From: Bryoerythrophyllum caledonicum
Lineage: Eukaryota; Streptophyta; Bryopsida; Pottiales; Pottiaceae
DNA: 64,000 bases
Reading direction: 5' to 3'
Assembly (NCBI GenBank): GCA_963971425.1
Contig: OZ020523.1
Span: forward strand, 23,417,105 to 23,481,104
This document shows positions 38,811 to 51,623 of the stretch, one piece after another (position 1 is the stretch's first letter; each line of letters starts with the position of its first letter). The notes under the pieces were generated by a model. That model did no database searches and was not told the DNA's origin. It worked only from the letters and a program-made list of their open reading frames with translations. A program made the translations under genes and the position numbers.

Positions 38811-40500
38811 AAACTCTTTACTTCCATAGTAAGTTGTAATCAATTTCTACTTCATAAGGGTCTTACTTTAATGAAATTTTCCTCTCTGACATTCTCTAGC
38901 CATGGAGTCCTCAAGGAAACACATTTTTTATTAAAAAAATCAATAAAATGGTCAAAAAGCTCATTACACAAAAAATTCCAGCAAAAGCACCAGCACAGAA
39001 AATTTCAGGTAAAAACATTTAGGTGAAATTCAAATAAAAAAGTTCAAGTTTCAAAGTTGAGTAAAAAAAATTTGGTAAAAATTATGGGTAGAGAATCTGG
39101 GTAAAATATTTTAGGGTGAAATAAGTTACGGTTTTAATCTAATGGTTGATATCTCATCAAATCTTGATATTTTAATGAAAAGAATGTTCGGCACCTCCGC
39201 AAGAGTTTGGTCCAAACGAGAATTGAAACCCAAACTTCTCTCAAGGGACCAAACTCTTGGCGCCAAAACCTCCAAAAAGTGTTGCCATGTAGGCATTTTA
39301 GACGCCCTTGGCCTCTCGACCCTCGGTCCGTGTGTGAAAGCCGAGAGGCCGACCAAGGCCGATTTTGAGGTTCTAGACCAATCGAATTGCAAGTAACACC
39401 TGACCTCTCGACCCTTTGTCCGCGTGTGAAACCCCCCTTAGACTTGAGTTGGGATCTTGATAATTCATGTCAACGGAAGGTGGGGGATCTTGGCAGGCAA
39501 CTGCAAATTTTCATGACACCTAATACCCCGGATGATACCCGCTCTAAAAGTGTTGATTCACGTTTGATTTTTTTGTAAACTTAGTATTCTTAGAATTTGA
39601 ATCCAAACGGTCAATAAGAAGGTTTACACCACATATTGTTGTGGGAAAATAAAAAATAAAATACATAAATATCTCTAAGTTTTATATGGAATCTTGACAA
39701 TGTGTGGCAATTTGTAAAAATGTTTGATTTTGGTTACAAGCCTCTACTCCTTGTAGAATTGTTTTAAATATGGTACTCCTTTCTAACTCTCGACATTGGT
39801 GTACAACAAACTAATATCATGTTTAACATGATGGTAATACATTCAGCCTTATGTAGAGCAAAAATTTGACATCAAGTGAAGTCAAAGTCTAATAATCCAC
39901 CCAAGCAGGGTAGGAAATGAATTGTTTTCTCAGTTTCAAACACTATAATCTTTCAATCCGTGTTGTCAAAGTTTATGAATTTTAAGAGTATGTTACTTAA
40001 CAAGTCTTAATTGAGATCCCACAGTTGAAAATGGAAATAAAAAGTTTTGTTTTCTTAATTACTCATCGCATTAGAATCAGCAGTTTTGAAGTGTTTTTGG
40101 TGTGATTTGTGAAGGATTCTTAGAAGTCACAGTAGTCAGTTTGAACCATTCAATTGAACATGAATGACCCAAAATACTTGCATAAACATGGCCTCCGCGC
40201 ATTTCAATGAATGTGCAAGAAGTGAATCTTTGGCAGGTGAAATACACGGTGAGACAGCGGGCGAATGTGCAAAGAACTCATACTGTCATTGAATTAATGC
40301 ATGATCCATGTACGCTGATAGATTAATTTGATACAAGTCAATGTACAAGTAGAGAAGCTCCTGCTAACGCAAATGCAAAATCAGCAACTCTTGCCGAATT
40401 GAACTCTCCTCTCGCTACAACTTCCCCTCATCTATTGTTGTGCCAGGATATATATTCTAAAGCATTACGCAGTCAACTTCTCCGCCGAAAGTTCAGCTGG
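38811..40500. other. Intergenic, AT-rich, with small repeats
   Basis: No gene recognised. A G/C-richer patch at 39180-39440 contains two copies of a 28-bp segment beginning CCTCTCGACCCT (39312-39339 and 39404-39431, 92 bp apart), the first inside a potential stem between GGCCTCTCG and CGAGAGGCC. The stretch 39620-39690 resembles parts of 52085-52150 and 53200-53230, suggesting an old dispersed repeat. The short open frames here look accidental. Confidence 0.5.
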
Positions 40501-40608
40501 CCTGCATTGAAGCAGAGTGGTGTGCACACCCATTCAGCAAACGATTACTGAAACAAAATTTTCAGAACTTGACGACAAATTCAGCAATTCAATTCTACGT
40601 GACACTCT

Positions 40609-41130
<522 letters not shown>

Positions 41131-41455
41131 CTAGAAGCCGGTTGTGCTGAATTATCGATTGGTAGTCGGCATCCACTCTAGCAGAAATGGGGATGTCTCA
41201 GATTTTGCAATGGTGCGAGGTGCGTGCTTGACTGTGGTTCTGTCCTGGGTTTTGAACACACATTTAAAAGCTAGTACCTTGTGCATCGTTCCTGTTCTGC
41301 AATTTCGTTTGGTACCGTCTTTGAAATTCCGGGACTGCAGAGTACGACTCACGGAAGAGCCCCGGATGATCTAGAGAGAGTACACGAATCCAGATGAGGT
41401 GATGGAGTTGGAAGCCGCTGCCCGGTTTGAAACTATGAGACAGTTCTAGGTCACG

Positions 41456-42439
41456 ATGATCTTCGACTTTCTTCGAGGGTTCGGTGACTTTGGCCGAAGA
41501 AATATTCCACCGGATCTGCGGTCAAGCGATTTACCGAGCAAGCGCCTGCTGGGGAAAGGGCTAGCTAGCATTGGGTACGAGACAGAATGGAAAGGAGTGA
41601 GGTATGCAAGAAAAGACTTTGTGGCGGTACCAAGCGACATCTTCCGACAGGAGGCAGGTGTTTTGCTAAAGCTTCCGGATCACGAGAATGTTGTGAAGAC
41701 ACATGGTCTGACGGTTGACAAGCTGAGCTGCTCCCTTGTTTTGGATTACATGGACGATAAGCTTACAGATTTGTTGCAGAAGAGAAAGGATCTGCATGAG
41801 AGGAGTCCTGCTGGTGAACATGACCCTACCCTGCAAGAATCACTTGGTTTGATCTTACAGATTGCCAGGGCTGTGGAACACCTCCACAAACACGGAATTT
41901 TTCATGGAGGTCTTAAATCTAGAAATATTTTAGTCACTTACATGAATGATGGTGATAAGAGCTTGTTAGTGAAGTCGGTGAAAGTGGCTGATTTTGGTCT
42001 TGTTCAGACCAAAAGAAACAGCATGCCTTATGTTTCTAATCAGGTACGTAAGCTTGATATGGTTAGATGGAAAGCACCAGAGAATTTGATGGAGCTGTTT
42101 GGTGAGGCTACTTCACCGGATCCGAAATCTTCAGACTCTGACGAGGATTTTACAGGATCCGCATGCGTTACTCAAAGCGACGATGCCTACTGCTTTGGTT
42201 TGACATGCTTTCAGATCTTGACTGGTGAAGAACCGTATCCAAAGCGAAACTGGAAAGAGCTGGTGATTGATATTGTGTCCAATGAACGTGGGTTAAAATT
42301 ACCTCCGAATCTCTCATGTCCTCAAGATTTACGCGAGCTTGTGGATGAATGCTGCGATGCGAGCCCTCACAAACGACCCACCTTCTTCTGTATCCGCGAA
42401 AAATTGGAAGATATACACAGTCTACAACCGGTGTGTTGA
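41456..42439 (+). CDS. Pseudokinase, single kinase-like domain, 327 aa
   Basis: ATG at 41456 directly follows an in-frame TAG (or a splice acceptor TTCTAG). The frame covers a whole protein-kinase fold: degenerate glycine loop (LGKGLASIG), Lys53 in YARKDF at the VAIK position, the catalytic loop reads HGGLKSRNIL (residues 150-159) so the HRD aspartate is absent, the DFG motif is intact (ADFGL, Asp179), KAPEN replaces APE, and CCDASPHKRPTF is the typical C-lobe end. It lacks the four-helix domain seen in the next gene but is clearly related to its kinase repeats. Loss of the catalytic Asp predicts no or weak phosphotransfer, hence a regulatory or decoy role by inference. It may be a separate gene or the 5' part of a larger locus. 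Confidence 0.72.
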   Translation: MIFDFLRGFGDFGRRNIPPDLRSSDLPSKRLLGKGLASIGYETEWKGVRYARKDFVAVPSDIFRQEAGVLLKLPDHENVVKTHGLTVDKLSCSLVLDYMDDKLTDLLQKRKDLHERSPAGEHDPTLQESLGLILQIARAVEHLHKHGIFHGGLKSRNILVTYMNDGDKSLLVKSVKVADFGLVQTKRNSMPYVSNQVRKLDMVRWKAPENLMELFGEATSPDPKSSDSDEDFTGSACVTQSDDAYCFGLTCFQILTGEEPYPKRNWKELVIDIVSNERGLKLPPNLSCPQDLRELVDECCDASPHKRPTFFCIREKLEDIHSLQPVC

Positions 42440-43005
42440 ATTTGAACTTTACTCTGTGTTCTAAGATTTTGTAGAATCTAAGTATATATCCACAAAGATA
42501 GTATACTGAATTGTAGTCACTTAACTGTTGCTGAAACCAATGTTGAGAAAGCTACATCTTTGATATAATCATGGTGAAATCCTAATCTCACTCTTGGGCC
42601 TTACTTCTCGTTCGATTCTTGCCCTATGCAGTGGATTGTTAAGGAGGAGCGGAAGCGGTTGGAGAAAGGTACAATCTCAAACGTGGAATTTCTGTTAGCA
42701 AGAGATATTATGTTCAATGCTTGAAAATCTGCATGTTTTTATTTCCATTTTTTCTTGCAAACATACGAGAGTTTCATTTGATTACTTTTACCCGAATTTG
42801 GACTCCTTTGGACTGGACTTCTTCGGATATTCTTCAGTATGTCCTGATGGGACCTAATTTAATGATCTGAAATTAGGGTTTTGCTCTAAAGCTCCTTTCA
42901 TGTGCTCTCTTAACGATTCAGCTTATGTTCCTTCAATTTTCTTATTGGCTTGAACATTGGAATGTAGTCTGAATCGTGTAATAAGGTGGGCTGGTTTTAA
43001 TGCAG
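42440..43005 (+). other. Spacer between pseudokinase and tandem-kinase frame; probable intron/5' region
   Basis: AT-rich sequence with no long frame. It ends in GGTTTTAATGCAG at 43005, a good splice acceptor in front of the four-helix domain, so at least one upstream exon of the tandem kinase is expected here or further left. A short candidate exon between GCAG and GGTAC near 42634-42670 is too small to support. Confidence 0.45.
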
Positions 43006-46000
43006 ATTTTAATGAATTGGAGCTCAACGACGTAGTGGAATCAGTGGAGTTTATTCAGGTCTCAGAGGGCTTGAGAATAATTGAGGATGTCAACAGATTC
43101 TCTGGAAATTTCTTGATGAATAAGCATCAGTGCAAAAGGCTTGCAAATCGTTTAAACGCCATTGGTGAGCAGTTGAAAGAATTGCGAGAAGAACTGTTTA
43201 ACAAAGGCGCAAACGGCACCGATCAGATGACTCATCCTCCTTTCGACTTCCTTTTGATTATTTTGGGGAAAGCGCGAGCTTTGCTGTCTAAATATTTAGA
43301 ATGGAGAACAAGCATGGTGAGTGTGCTTGCCAGGAGAGAGGACCGAGAAGCGTTCAAAGAAATTCATGTGGACCTTGACATGTTGAAGTTGCAGTTTGAC
43401 TTTCAAGATGTAATATCTGAAATTGAGAAAGTTGCGATGCTGACGATGGATGCTGACACTGATTCAAGGGAGCTCGATGAAAGTTTGCACGATTCGGCAC
43501 ATGGTGATGACTATAAGAAAGCTGTCGAAAGCGTGAAGATGATGATTTATGAGAAGAGGTATGGAACAAGCACTAGTGACGATGCTTTGCCAAGTTATCT
43601 GAGCATTGATCTAGCCAATGTGGAGATTCGTAACCCTGTGCGCATTCCTCAAAGACTAAGCAACCATGATCCGGCACATACCTTGGACTGGGCGCTGGTG
43701 CGCATTGGCACCTACCTCGGTTGCGAGGTTGCTCTCAAGGTGTTCAAATCTGGGGATACGACTTGGAACAGGAGGGAGCTTGTGAAAGAGGTGCGCTCTC
43801 TCATGGAACTTTGCCATCCACACGTTGTCCAGATCTTGGGCTTCGGTCAAGATGATGAGAGGTGCATCATTTTGATGGAGTTGATGGATACTGATCTGCG
43901 GTGCTTCATGAAAGATCTACTGAACAAGCATCGCTTACCAGAACGACGCCCCTTCACTCGGGTTCAGGAGCTGGACATCATCTCCCAGATAGCCGAAGGC
44001 ATGTACTACGTGCACGAACAACAGTATGTGCATGGAGAGCTCAAGTGCTCTAATATTCTGGTCAAGCAACTTGGCGAACATATTGACGTGAAGATAGCTG
44101 ACTTCCGAAGCTCCCAGAAACTTGGAGTTTGGGACCCTGTGGAATTTAAGGAACGCGGCTCGCGGAGACGCCCTCGATGGACTGCGCCGGAGGTGAGGCA
44201 GTACGGGGAGTCACTTGAGCCGTCACATGAACTCTTGAAGAAAACGGATGTGTACAGTTTCGGTATGCTTTGTTTTGAAGTGGTAACGGGAAAGCTACCG
44301 TTCCAAGATGTAAGAGGGAAGGCACTGGAGAGACTGCTTGCGATAGGGGAGCTCAAGCAGGACCTTCCTGGGGAGTTGGATGGGAACCTCAGGGCGTTAA
44401 TAGAATCTTGTTGGGAACGTGACCCCGATCTTCGACCAACTTTTGAGGCGATTTGTCACACGTTAGATCATATCAGATCCTCCCAGTTTGCTCTTTCAAA
44501 GTGGCATTCTGCAGATAGCACTGTCATGCACCGCCTCATTCCCTTAGACTTGCGGCCTGGAGGTAGAGATCAACTGATGCATCCTCCCGAAATCAGTTCA
44601 TGGGAGCACATTGTCGAGCAACAAGTGGATATGGATTTGGTAGAGCCCGTTTCTGTTGCGTCACCTCAGTTTGTGAGAACAGACCCGGGCAACTTGAAGA
44701 AAGGAACATCGTGGGGGCATACACATTTGGAATGTACTCAAGAGGAAGGTGAGGGTGAAGGTGAAGATGATGCTGATGAAGAAAGTGAAGGGGAATTGGA
44801 CAGTGCAAAGGTGGGTGACAGTTTATTCCCAAGTTTTGTTCGAATTGATCCCGCGCAGCTGAAGTTAGAGGGAGTCATCGGGAAAGGATCGTTTGCGGAC
44901 GTGTACGCGGCAACATGGTTGGGCTGCAGATACGCCGTGAAGAGACTCAAGGCTATCCAGCCAAGGGACGTAGAGAAGGAGCTGAAGTTCTTGATTGAGC
45001 TTCGTCATCCTTGCCTTGTACGGATGATGGGTGCATCGGTGCGATCAGACCGCGGATGCTCAATTGTGATGGAACTGATGGGTGGTGATTTGCGAAACCT
45101 CATTAACTCTCGAATGCGAAGGAGACCATTGGCCGAGCCAGTCTTTAGCATGCAGACTGTAAAGACCGCTGCCTTCCGTAATAATCTGCAGACTCGAGCT
45201 ATTGCATTCCACCCGCACAAGCGGAACCGGTCGCGTAACCAGACCAAGTGTCTGTCGCGCAAGCGCTGCAGAACATTGAAGCCAGCGTTCAAAGCAATGA
45301 AGCCGGATCTGCAACCACACAGAGACTCGCGCAAACGGAACCGAATGCTTGATGAAGTATTGGAGGGTGCTGAGAAATTGCAGCAGCACATGGACTCGCG
45401 CAAGCCAAAGGAGATGAAACGGCCAGCGGAACCGCATAGTGACGTTGTGCCTTTTGATCCTCATGAAGCTGTGTACATCATCAAGAGAATTGCTCTAGGG
45501 ATGGCGTTTCTGCACTCCAGGGGAATAGTACACAGGGACTTGAAGGCACCCAATATACTGGTTCCAGAGCATCCCGGCTCCGTTGACGTTAAGATTACAG
45601 ACTTTGGTGTGGCAGAGATTTTTACCTCTAATAAAAAACTTTCATTAGGTGTGGGCACTGGTTTCTGGGTGGCACCAGAAATGTTTAGGAGTCGCTCAAG
45701 TGGAGAAAACCAGGGAATGTCCAGGTTCGACCTGAAAGCAGCGGATGTATATAGTTTCGCCATGACCTGCTACGAGGTTTTGACTGGTAAGTTTCCAATG
45801 GAAGACGAGATCGAACTTTTTAGCCATGGACAAGAACTGAAATTGGCAGTGGTTGGAGGGCTCAGACCGAGGCTGCCTCCTGATCTGAATCCGGACATGG
45901 ATCAGCTCATTCGGGAGTGTTGGGATAAAAATCCTGAAAAGCGACCCACTTTCTCCACCGTTTGCACTAGATTGCAAAAGATTCAACAACGACTACCTAT

Positions 46001-48524
46001 TCCTCAAGTCTTTGACGCCTTAGCAATTATCGGATATATTACCGAAATTTCCAGTAAGTTTTTGACAAATAAGCATCAGTGCGAGCGTCTGGCAGCTCGC
46101 TTTGGCGCCATCGGTGAGAAACTGAAAGATGCGTTAAAAGAATTTGTCGGTGCCAGTGCCGAATCTGACAGCAACAAGGTGGAGTATCCTGCATTTGATT
46201 CCCTCCTCACAGTTTTGAAGAAAGGGAAGGTCTTGCTGTCGAAGTACATAGAGTCAGAAGCCAGCATCTCGAGCGTGCTCACCCGGACGGAGAATCGGAA
46301 GGCGTTCGAGGAGATACATGCGGATCTAGACATCATGAATTCGTTGTTTCAGTTTGAGACCTTTGAGCATATCTCGGAGAGGACGAGGAGCGTGGTTCTC
46401 ACCCAGGATGCTGAGAAGGATCTCAGGGAGATGTCTGAAAGTTTGGACGAGTTGGCTCCAGTTTTCAAGATCCATGTGGAAGATGTGAAGTCGGTGGTTT
46501 CTGCGAAGAGCAGTACCACCAAGGATGATGAGTTGCCGTCCTATCTGATTATAAACCCAGCCGCTGTGGAAGTACATGATCCGGTGCGGAACCCGGAGAG
46601 GAAGAGCAAGCAAGATCCAATGGACCGCGACGGCTGGGTGCTTGTGCACAAGGGCAGCTGGCTCGGCTGCAAATGTGCTGTCAAGATCATTAAATCTGGG
46701 GATCCGACTTGGAACAGGAGTGAGCTCTTGAAGGAGGTATGCTCGCTCATGAAGCTCCACCACCCCCACGTCGTGCAGCTCCTGGGCTTCGCTCAAGACG
46801 ACGAGCAGTGCTTGATTTTGATGGAGCTCATGGACACTGATCTGCGCCACTTCATGAACCAGCGTTGCTCACCAAAACTACGCCCCTTCACTCGGGTTCA
46901 GGAGCTTGACATCATCACCCAGATAGCGAAAGGCACGTATTACTTGCACGAACAGGGTTATGTGCACGGGGAGCTGAAATGCTCCAACATCCTCGTCGAG
47001 CAGATTGGCGGTTACATCGATGTCAAGATTTCTGACCTCCGAAGCTCCCAGAAGCTTCAAGACGCTTGGGATCCCGTGTTGTTCAGGGAGAGGGGTCTGA
47101 GGAGGCGGCCGCGATGGACAGCGCCGGAGGTTCACCGTTATGGCGAATCACTTGAGCTGCCGACACCTGAACTCTTGAAGAAAACCGATGTGTATAGTTT
47201 TGGTATGGTTTGCTTTGAGGTAGTGACAGGAATGCTACCCTTCCAAGACATATTTGACGATGAGTTGAAGAGACGGATTGCAACAGGGGAGCTGAAGCAG
47301 GAGCTTCCAGGCGAGCTGGATCCCAAGTTGAGAGGACTGATAGAGTCTTGTTGGGAGCGTGACCCGAGTAAACGGCCATCGTTTGAGACCATCTGCCATG
47401 TGCTGAACGACATCAGAGCTTCACAGCTTGTTGCGACCAAGTCCTTTGGGAAAGAGTATGTGCAACGTCTTCTCAGGTTGATTCCGTCGATGTTGGGCCA
47501 GTTTGGAGACAGAGAAGAGAGGAGTGGAACTTCCAGCACATGGGGGATCTCACCTGTTGAAGCTGATGGATCAATGGAAGTGGATACAGATAGCGATTTG
47601 GCATTACCCGAGTTTGTGAGGATTGATCCTAGCAGCCTGAAAATGGTGCGACTCATTGGAGAGGGCCGCTTTGCGAAGGTCTACGAGGCGACATGGCTGG
47701 GCTGCAGATATGCGGTGAAGAAACTCAGGGTACCGTCACCAGTGTCGGTGCAACAAGAAGTAAACTTTCTGGTTGCGCTTCGACATCCTTCGATTGTGCG
47801 CCTGATGGGCTTAGCAGTACACTCGGACCGCCAGTGCTTGATTGTGATGGAATACATGGGCTGCAGTTTGCGGCAGCTCATTGACTCCCGCAAGCGGAAG
47901 AGGAAACTCGGCAGTTATGCAGTGCCTTTTGAGTTCAATACAGTGCCATTTGAGTTTCATGAAGCTGTGTTTATCATCACGAAAATTGCGTTGGGGATGG
48001 CGTTTCTGCACTCCAGGGGTGTAACCCACCGAGACTTGAAGGCGGATAACGTTCTGGTTCCCGAGCATTCTGGCTCCATCGATGTGAAGATCGCAGACTT
48101 CGGTTTGTCAGAGCTCATTGAGAGCGCCCAAAAACCTTGGCTAAATGTGGGCTCTGCCTTCTGGCGGGCGCCTGAAGTGTTTCCTCGACCATCAGACGCT
48201 GGAGATCACCAGCCTGCAATGATCGGCTACGACCTCAAGGCCGCGGATGTCTATAGTTTCGCCATGACATGCTACGAGGTTGTGACAGGCGCGGTGCCAC
48301 TGGACGACAAAGTCAAGGAATTAGGATTCTCAGAGGCGAGGTCGAAAGTGATTGCAGGGCTTCGACCCACGCTGCCTTCTGATCTGAACTCAGACCTGAA
48401 ACTGCTGATTGAGGAGTGTTGGGATGGGAAACCTGAGAAGCGACCCACCTTCTCCAGCATTTGCACTAGACTGCAAAAGATTCAACAAGAACTTCGGAAC
48501 TCAGCTTGTAACCTCATAGGCTAG
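43006..48524 (+). CDS. Giant tandem kinase: (four-helix domain, pseudokinase, kinase) x 2
   Basis: One uninterrupted frame (open from 42957; residues counted from there, 1855). Unit 1: MLKL-like four-helix bundle (about 20-150, NKHQCKRLANRL); kinase-like domain 1 with Lys261 but HGELKCSN (359-366) and ADFRSS instead of HRD and DFG; kinase domain 2 with IGKGSFADVY (641-650), Lys662, HRDLKAPN (Asp861), DFG (882). Unit 2: four-helix bundle (about 1014-1134, NKHQCERLAARF); kinase-like domain 3 (Lys1243, HGELKCSN at 1337, SDLRSS); kinase domain 4 with IGEGRFAKVY, Lys1588, HRDLKADN (Asp1693), DFG (1714). So each unit pairs a dead and a live kinase. Domain 2 has a basic insert of about 115 residues (717-831). 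No signal peptide or membrane span is seen. No Met is available at the exon start, so the N terminus is spliced from upstream. Tandem kinase-pseudokinase proteins and plant MLKLs act in immunity and cell death; a similar role here is inference. Confidence 0.87.
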
Positions 48525-49311
48525 CACTATGCTCTGCTCATGTATCATCCGATCCCTGGAGATTTCGTGATGTAGCATTTTGTAGCTTAGATTATTTCAC
48601 AAACCAAAAGTGTGTATGAGAGTTGTAGCAAATGAGGTCGTACAGCATGCTATGGAAATTTGAGGTGGAATAAAATTGTGGTTGAGGAGAAAAGAAAGTT
48701 TAAAGTCACATTGATCATCAAACAAAGATTTTTCGCAATGGCCTTCTCCTATCTTAAGAACTCAGCATTCATAGAACCTCAGCTTTGCAGAATTATTGAG
48801 CTGCAAGAGAGGAATATGGCAGCTGCAAGAGAGGAATATGGCAGCTGCACAACTTCGTATGAGATCAAAGTATCGTCTCGGAATCTCCAAAATGTAGGGC
48901 TACATCCATCACTACTATAAAATATTACACTCACTGATAACCTTCTGCCCACTTCCACTCCACACTGCACCAAGCTGAGGGGGTTGAGTAATCAAGGGAT
49001 AGTACAAACGAAGGCTACATCGTACCTAAAAAATAGGCGATGCAATGATCAATCAACGACCCAAAGAATTTTCCTTAACTCCAAAATGTGCAGCAGCCTA
49101 CCTTCTTGGGCCACAACACTATGGAGAGGAGTGTAGCAAACTATCACATGCACGACAAATATACATGAACCACGCACTCACGTCTACCTCTCACGAGTTG
49201 CCCGCCTCGTCTTGTGAGCTGGAAGCGCCTCCTTGAAGCTGATAAATTTGCTGCCGGTGCAGTTTCTAGAGAGGATTCAGCAAAGGTTTCACCAAATCCA
49301 AATGCAGGATC
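48525..49311. other. Intergenic; 3' flanks of two convergent genes
   Basis: Nothing coding seen. It contains a perfect 22-bp tandem duplication starting AGCTGCAAGAGAGG (48799-48820 and 48821-48842). The right part should hold the 3' UTR of the minus-strand transporter remnant. Confidence 0.5.
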
Positions 49312-50314
49312 TCACTTGAACGAAGCTTCAATCTGTTCCAGCGTGCGACCACGGGTTTCTGGTACAAACATGGCAACGAACACAACAGTGCCCACACATT
49401 CGGCAGCAAATATCCAGAACGAACCTGCACTCACAAAGTTTCAAACATCGACTGTTAGAGAATTCACGCTTCAAAAGTTCTGCATTTCCATCCATCAGGT
49501 TAAGATGAGACGTTTAGTTCTATACGCAGACAACCACATAAATTCCCAACTTTTAATTCTTTTTCGACGACCCTGCTATAGTACTTAGGCACTCAACATA
49601 GGGGTATTACCTGTTGAGCTCCAGAGAAGCATGAAGTTGAAAATCATGGCGACAGCATACGAGCAGAACCAATAGTTCAGAGTGGCAACCCTTCCAGCAA
49701 CTCCTTTCACATGCGCAGGGAAGATCTGTGCAAAGAATGACAAACCATAAGATTAATGGCAGTATTTGGAAAGCTTTAGAAATGTAGCATCGTTGCATTG
49801 AGGGGCAGCAAGTTATTACCCAGAGGGATCAAGATCAAGGCCTCACCTCAGACATGATAATCCATGGAATAGCACCCACTCCCAATGAGAACGTTGCAAT
49901 TTAAACCTGGGCGAGAAACACAATCAATGAGGTGATTAACTTGCGCCATATTTCTAAAATCATGGCTAGCAAGGAATTGGCAAGTACACGGAGTAATTGG
50001 GCTTGGACTGAAGCTTTCAAGTTTGCTTATTAGCAAGTACACAGAGTAACTGAGTATTTCTCAGATGGTCAAGCATGAAATGGAATCTAAATTTAACTTA
50101 CCAGAAGGCTGACAAGTGCCAGCTCGCAAATGAATGTGTTCAAAGCATCTGACATTTTCTCTGGCTGCAGAGTCTGTAGAAGTTGAACATTACATATCAG
50201 CGATTCATTCAATCTTTCCACCGTAAACATATAATCAGATATGGTCAAACGCAGAGTCAAAATTAAAAACCCTGGAGAGAATTGTTGAAGAACTGTAAGT
50301 CCTATTCCAGCCTT
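49312..50314 (-). pseudogene. ERD6-like sugar transporter (MFS) remnant, C-terminal half
   Basis: Minus-strand exons recognised by translation with GT-AG borders: 50102-50173 (ends ELALVSLL), 49847-49906 (IATFSLGVGAIPWIIMSE), 49611-49725 (IFPAHVKGVAGRVATLNYW), 49312-49424 (GSFWIFAAE to VPETRGRTLEQIEASFK, stop at 49312-49314). This is the last third of a plant ERD6-like monosaccharide transporter, including the diagnostic PETRGRTLEQI end. A further piece reading GIGLTVLQQFS lies at about 50272-50314, matching the mid-protein LQQF segment, but exons between are missing. The second exon starts GTT TAA ATT: an in-frame stop (49901-49903). With no N-terminal half found, I read this as a pseudogene. 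A vacuolar or plasma-membrane proton/sugar symporter was the ancestral role. Confidence 0.75.
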
Positions 50315-51623
50315 CGCTCAAAGAAACAAGTAGCTCAGTACCAACTAAATGTGCTTAAGTAGCAAATTAATATCCCGAAGTAAAAAATTCAGTATGGAAC
50401 CAAAGCATGATGATCCACGCGCATTTCCTTAAAGCATGATGATCCATGCGCATTTCAATCAATGATGAATGTGGAACATCATATTTTGCGGTAGAATCCC
50501 CGTTGGACATATATTTCAAAAAAATTGAAAATTGTATATCAATTTTTGAACCTTCTCTGGTCTTTTTTTCCAAATCAGGAAGGCTATTAATAATCTCCAA
50601 CGTGTTTAACAATGCACTATCCATGATTGGATCAACAAACCACTCATACTAAATTATATTTGATTCTAAGTATCAAGGGTGCATTGTAAAATGAACCTGA
50701 AATATGGTTCATAGTTGACACACAGCTTGGAAAATTATACGGCATTCTATGGTTTTAGTATCTTTGGCATAGTAACTTTAGTTTGTACCGACATGGACAG
50801 GAAGGTTGTTACCTTGATTGAAATGGTATGGAAGAAATGATGCTTGCACCATTTGAATGCTATCCATGATTCATGGTTGGATTGAAATGAGGGTTGTTGT
50901 ACCGGAGAAAAATTTGGCCCCTACAAATCAAATGTGGAAGCATCATTTCTTCCATACAAATTCATTTTTAACAAATATGAACATGTAGGCATCATAGATT
51001 GAAGGGGAACTTGAAATTGAAAACCAACTTGATAATCTAGAAATTGACCCTGATTTCTAGGAACCGCATCAAATTAGGCATTGTTTGATAAACTACCACC
51101 AGGCATGTAAATTTTATGAATTTCCATAATTTCCACTGATTGGAGATTGAAATGAGTGCCTCCGATGATTGCTTGAAGCCAAATCATTAACCGAGTAGTA
51201 AGCAATCAACACTCGCATAATTTAGCCTTAACAGATTTTTTCACAAGGAGAGACATCAAAGGGGAATGGGGCTTGGAAAAACCTTCATCCTTGGATATTC
51301 ATGCTTGAGGGGCTTTGGTTTGGAATCCGAAAATCTTGGGTTCATGCCACATGGTCGCCAAACGTGTTGAATATTGTAATCTGTGATTTCTTGCCGTAGA
51401 TTACTTCATTGTTATTTTGGATGTCGAATGGCCTATTCTCATTATAAATAATTTTTCGGCATGGAAATGCCAAACTAGAAGTTCACCTATGGTAGAATGC
51501 TTCAATACACTATTTTGGGTGTTGTGTAAATAGCGATAGTCACACACATTGAATGCCAGAAAAGTGCATTTGTCAATTGCTTGTACACCATTTTTTGAAG
51601 GTAGTAAAAGTTGTAGTATATTT
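50315..51623. other. Intergenic, AT-rich
   Basis: No gene recognised. A duplicated segment near 50404-50456 (two copies of GCATGATGATCCA-GCGCATTTC) is visible. A 19-bp inverted repeat, TATGGAAGAAATGATGCTT, at 50827-50845 with its complement at 50938-50956 encloses 92 bp and could be a small foldback element. Confidence 0.5.

Noticed and set aside
42634..42670. Mini-exon (WIVKEERKRLEKG) between GCAG and GGTAC upstream of the tandem kinase
   Set aside because: Very short, phase with the next exon not verifiable without transcripts.
49214..49588. 124-codon plus-strand frame
   Set aside because: Antisense to the last exon of the transporter remnant.
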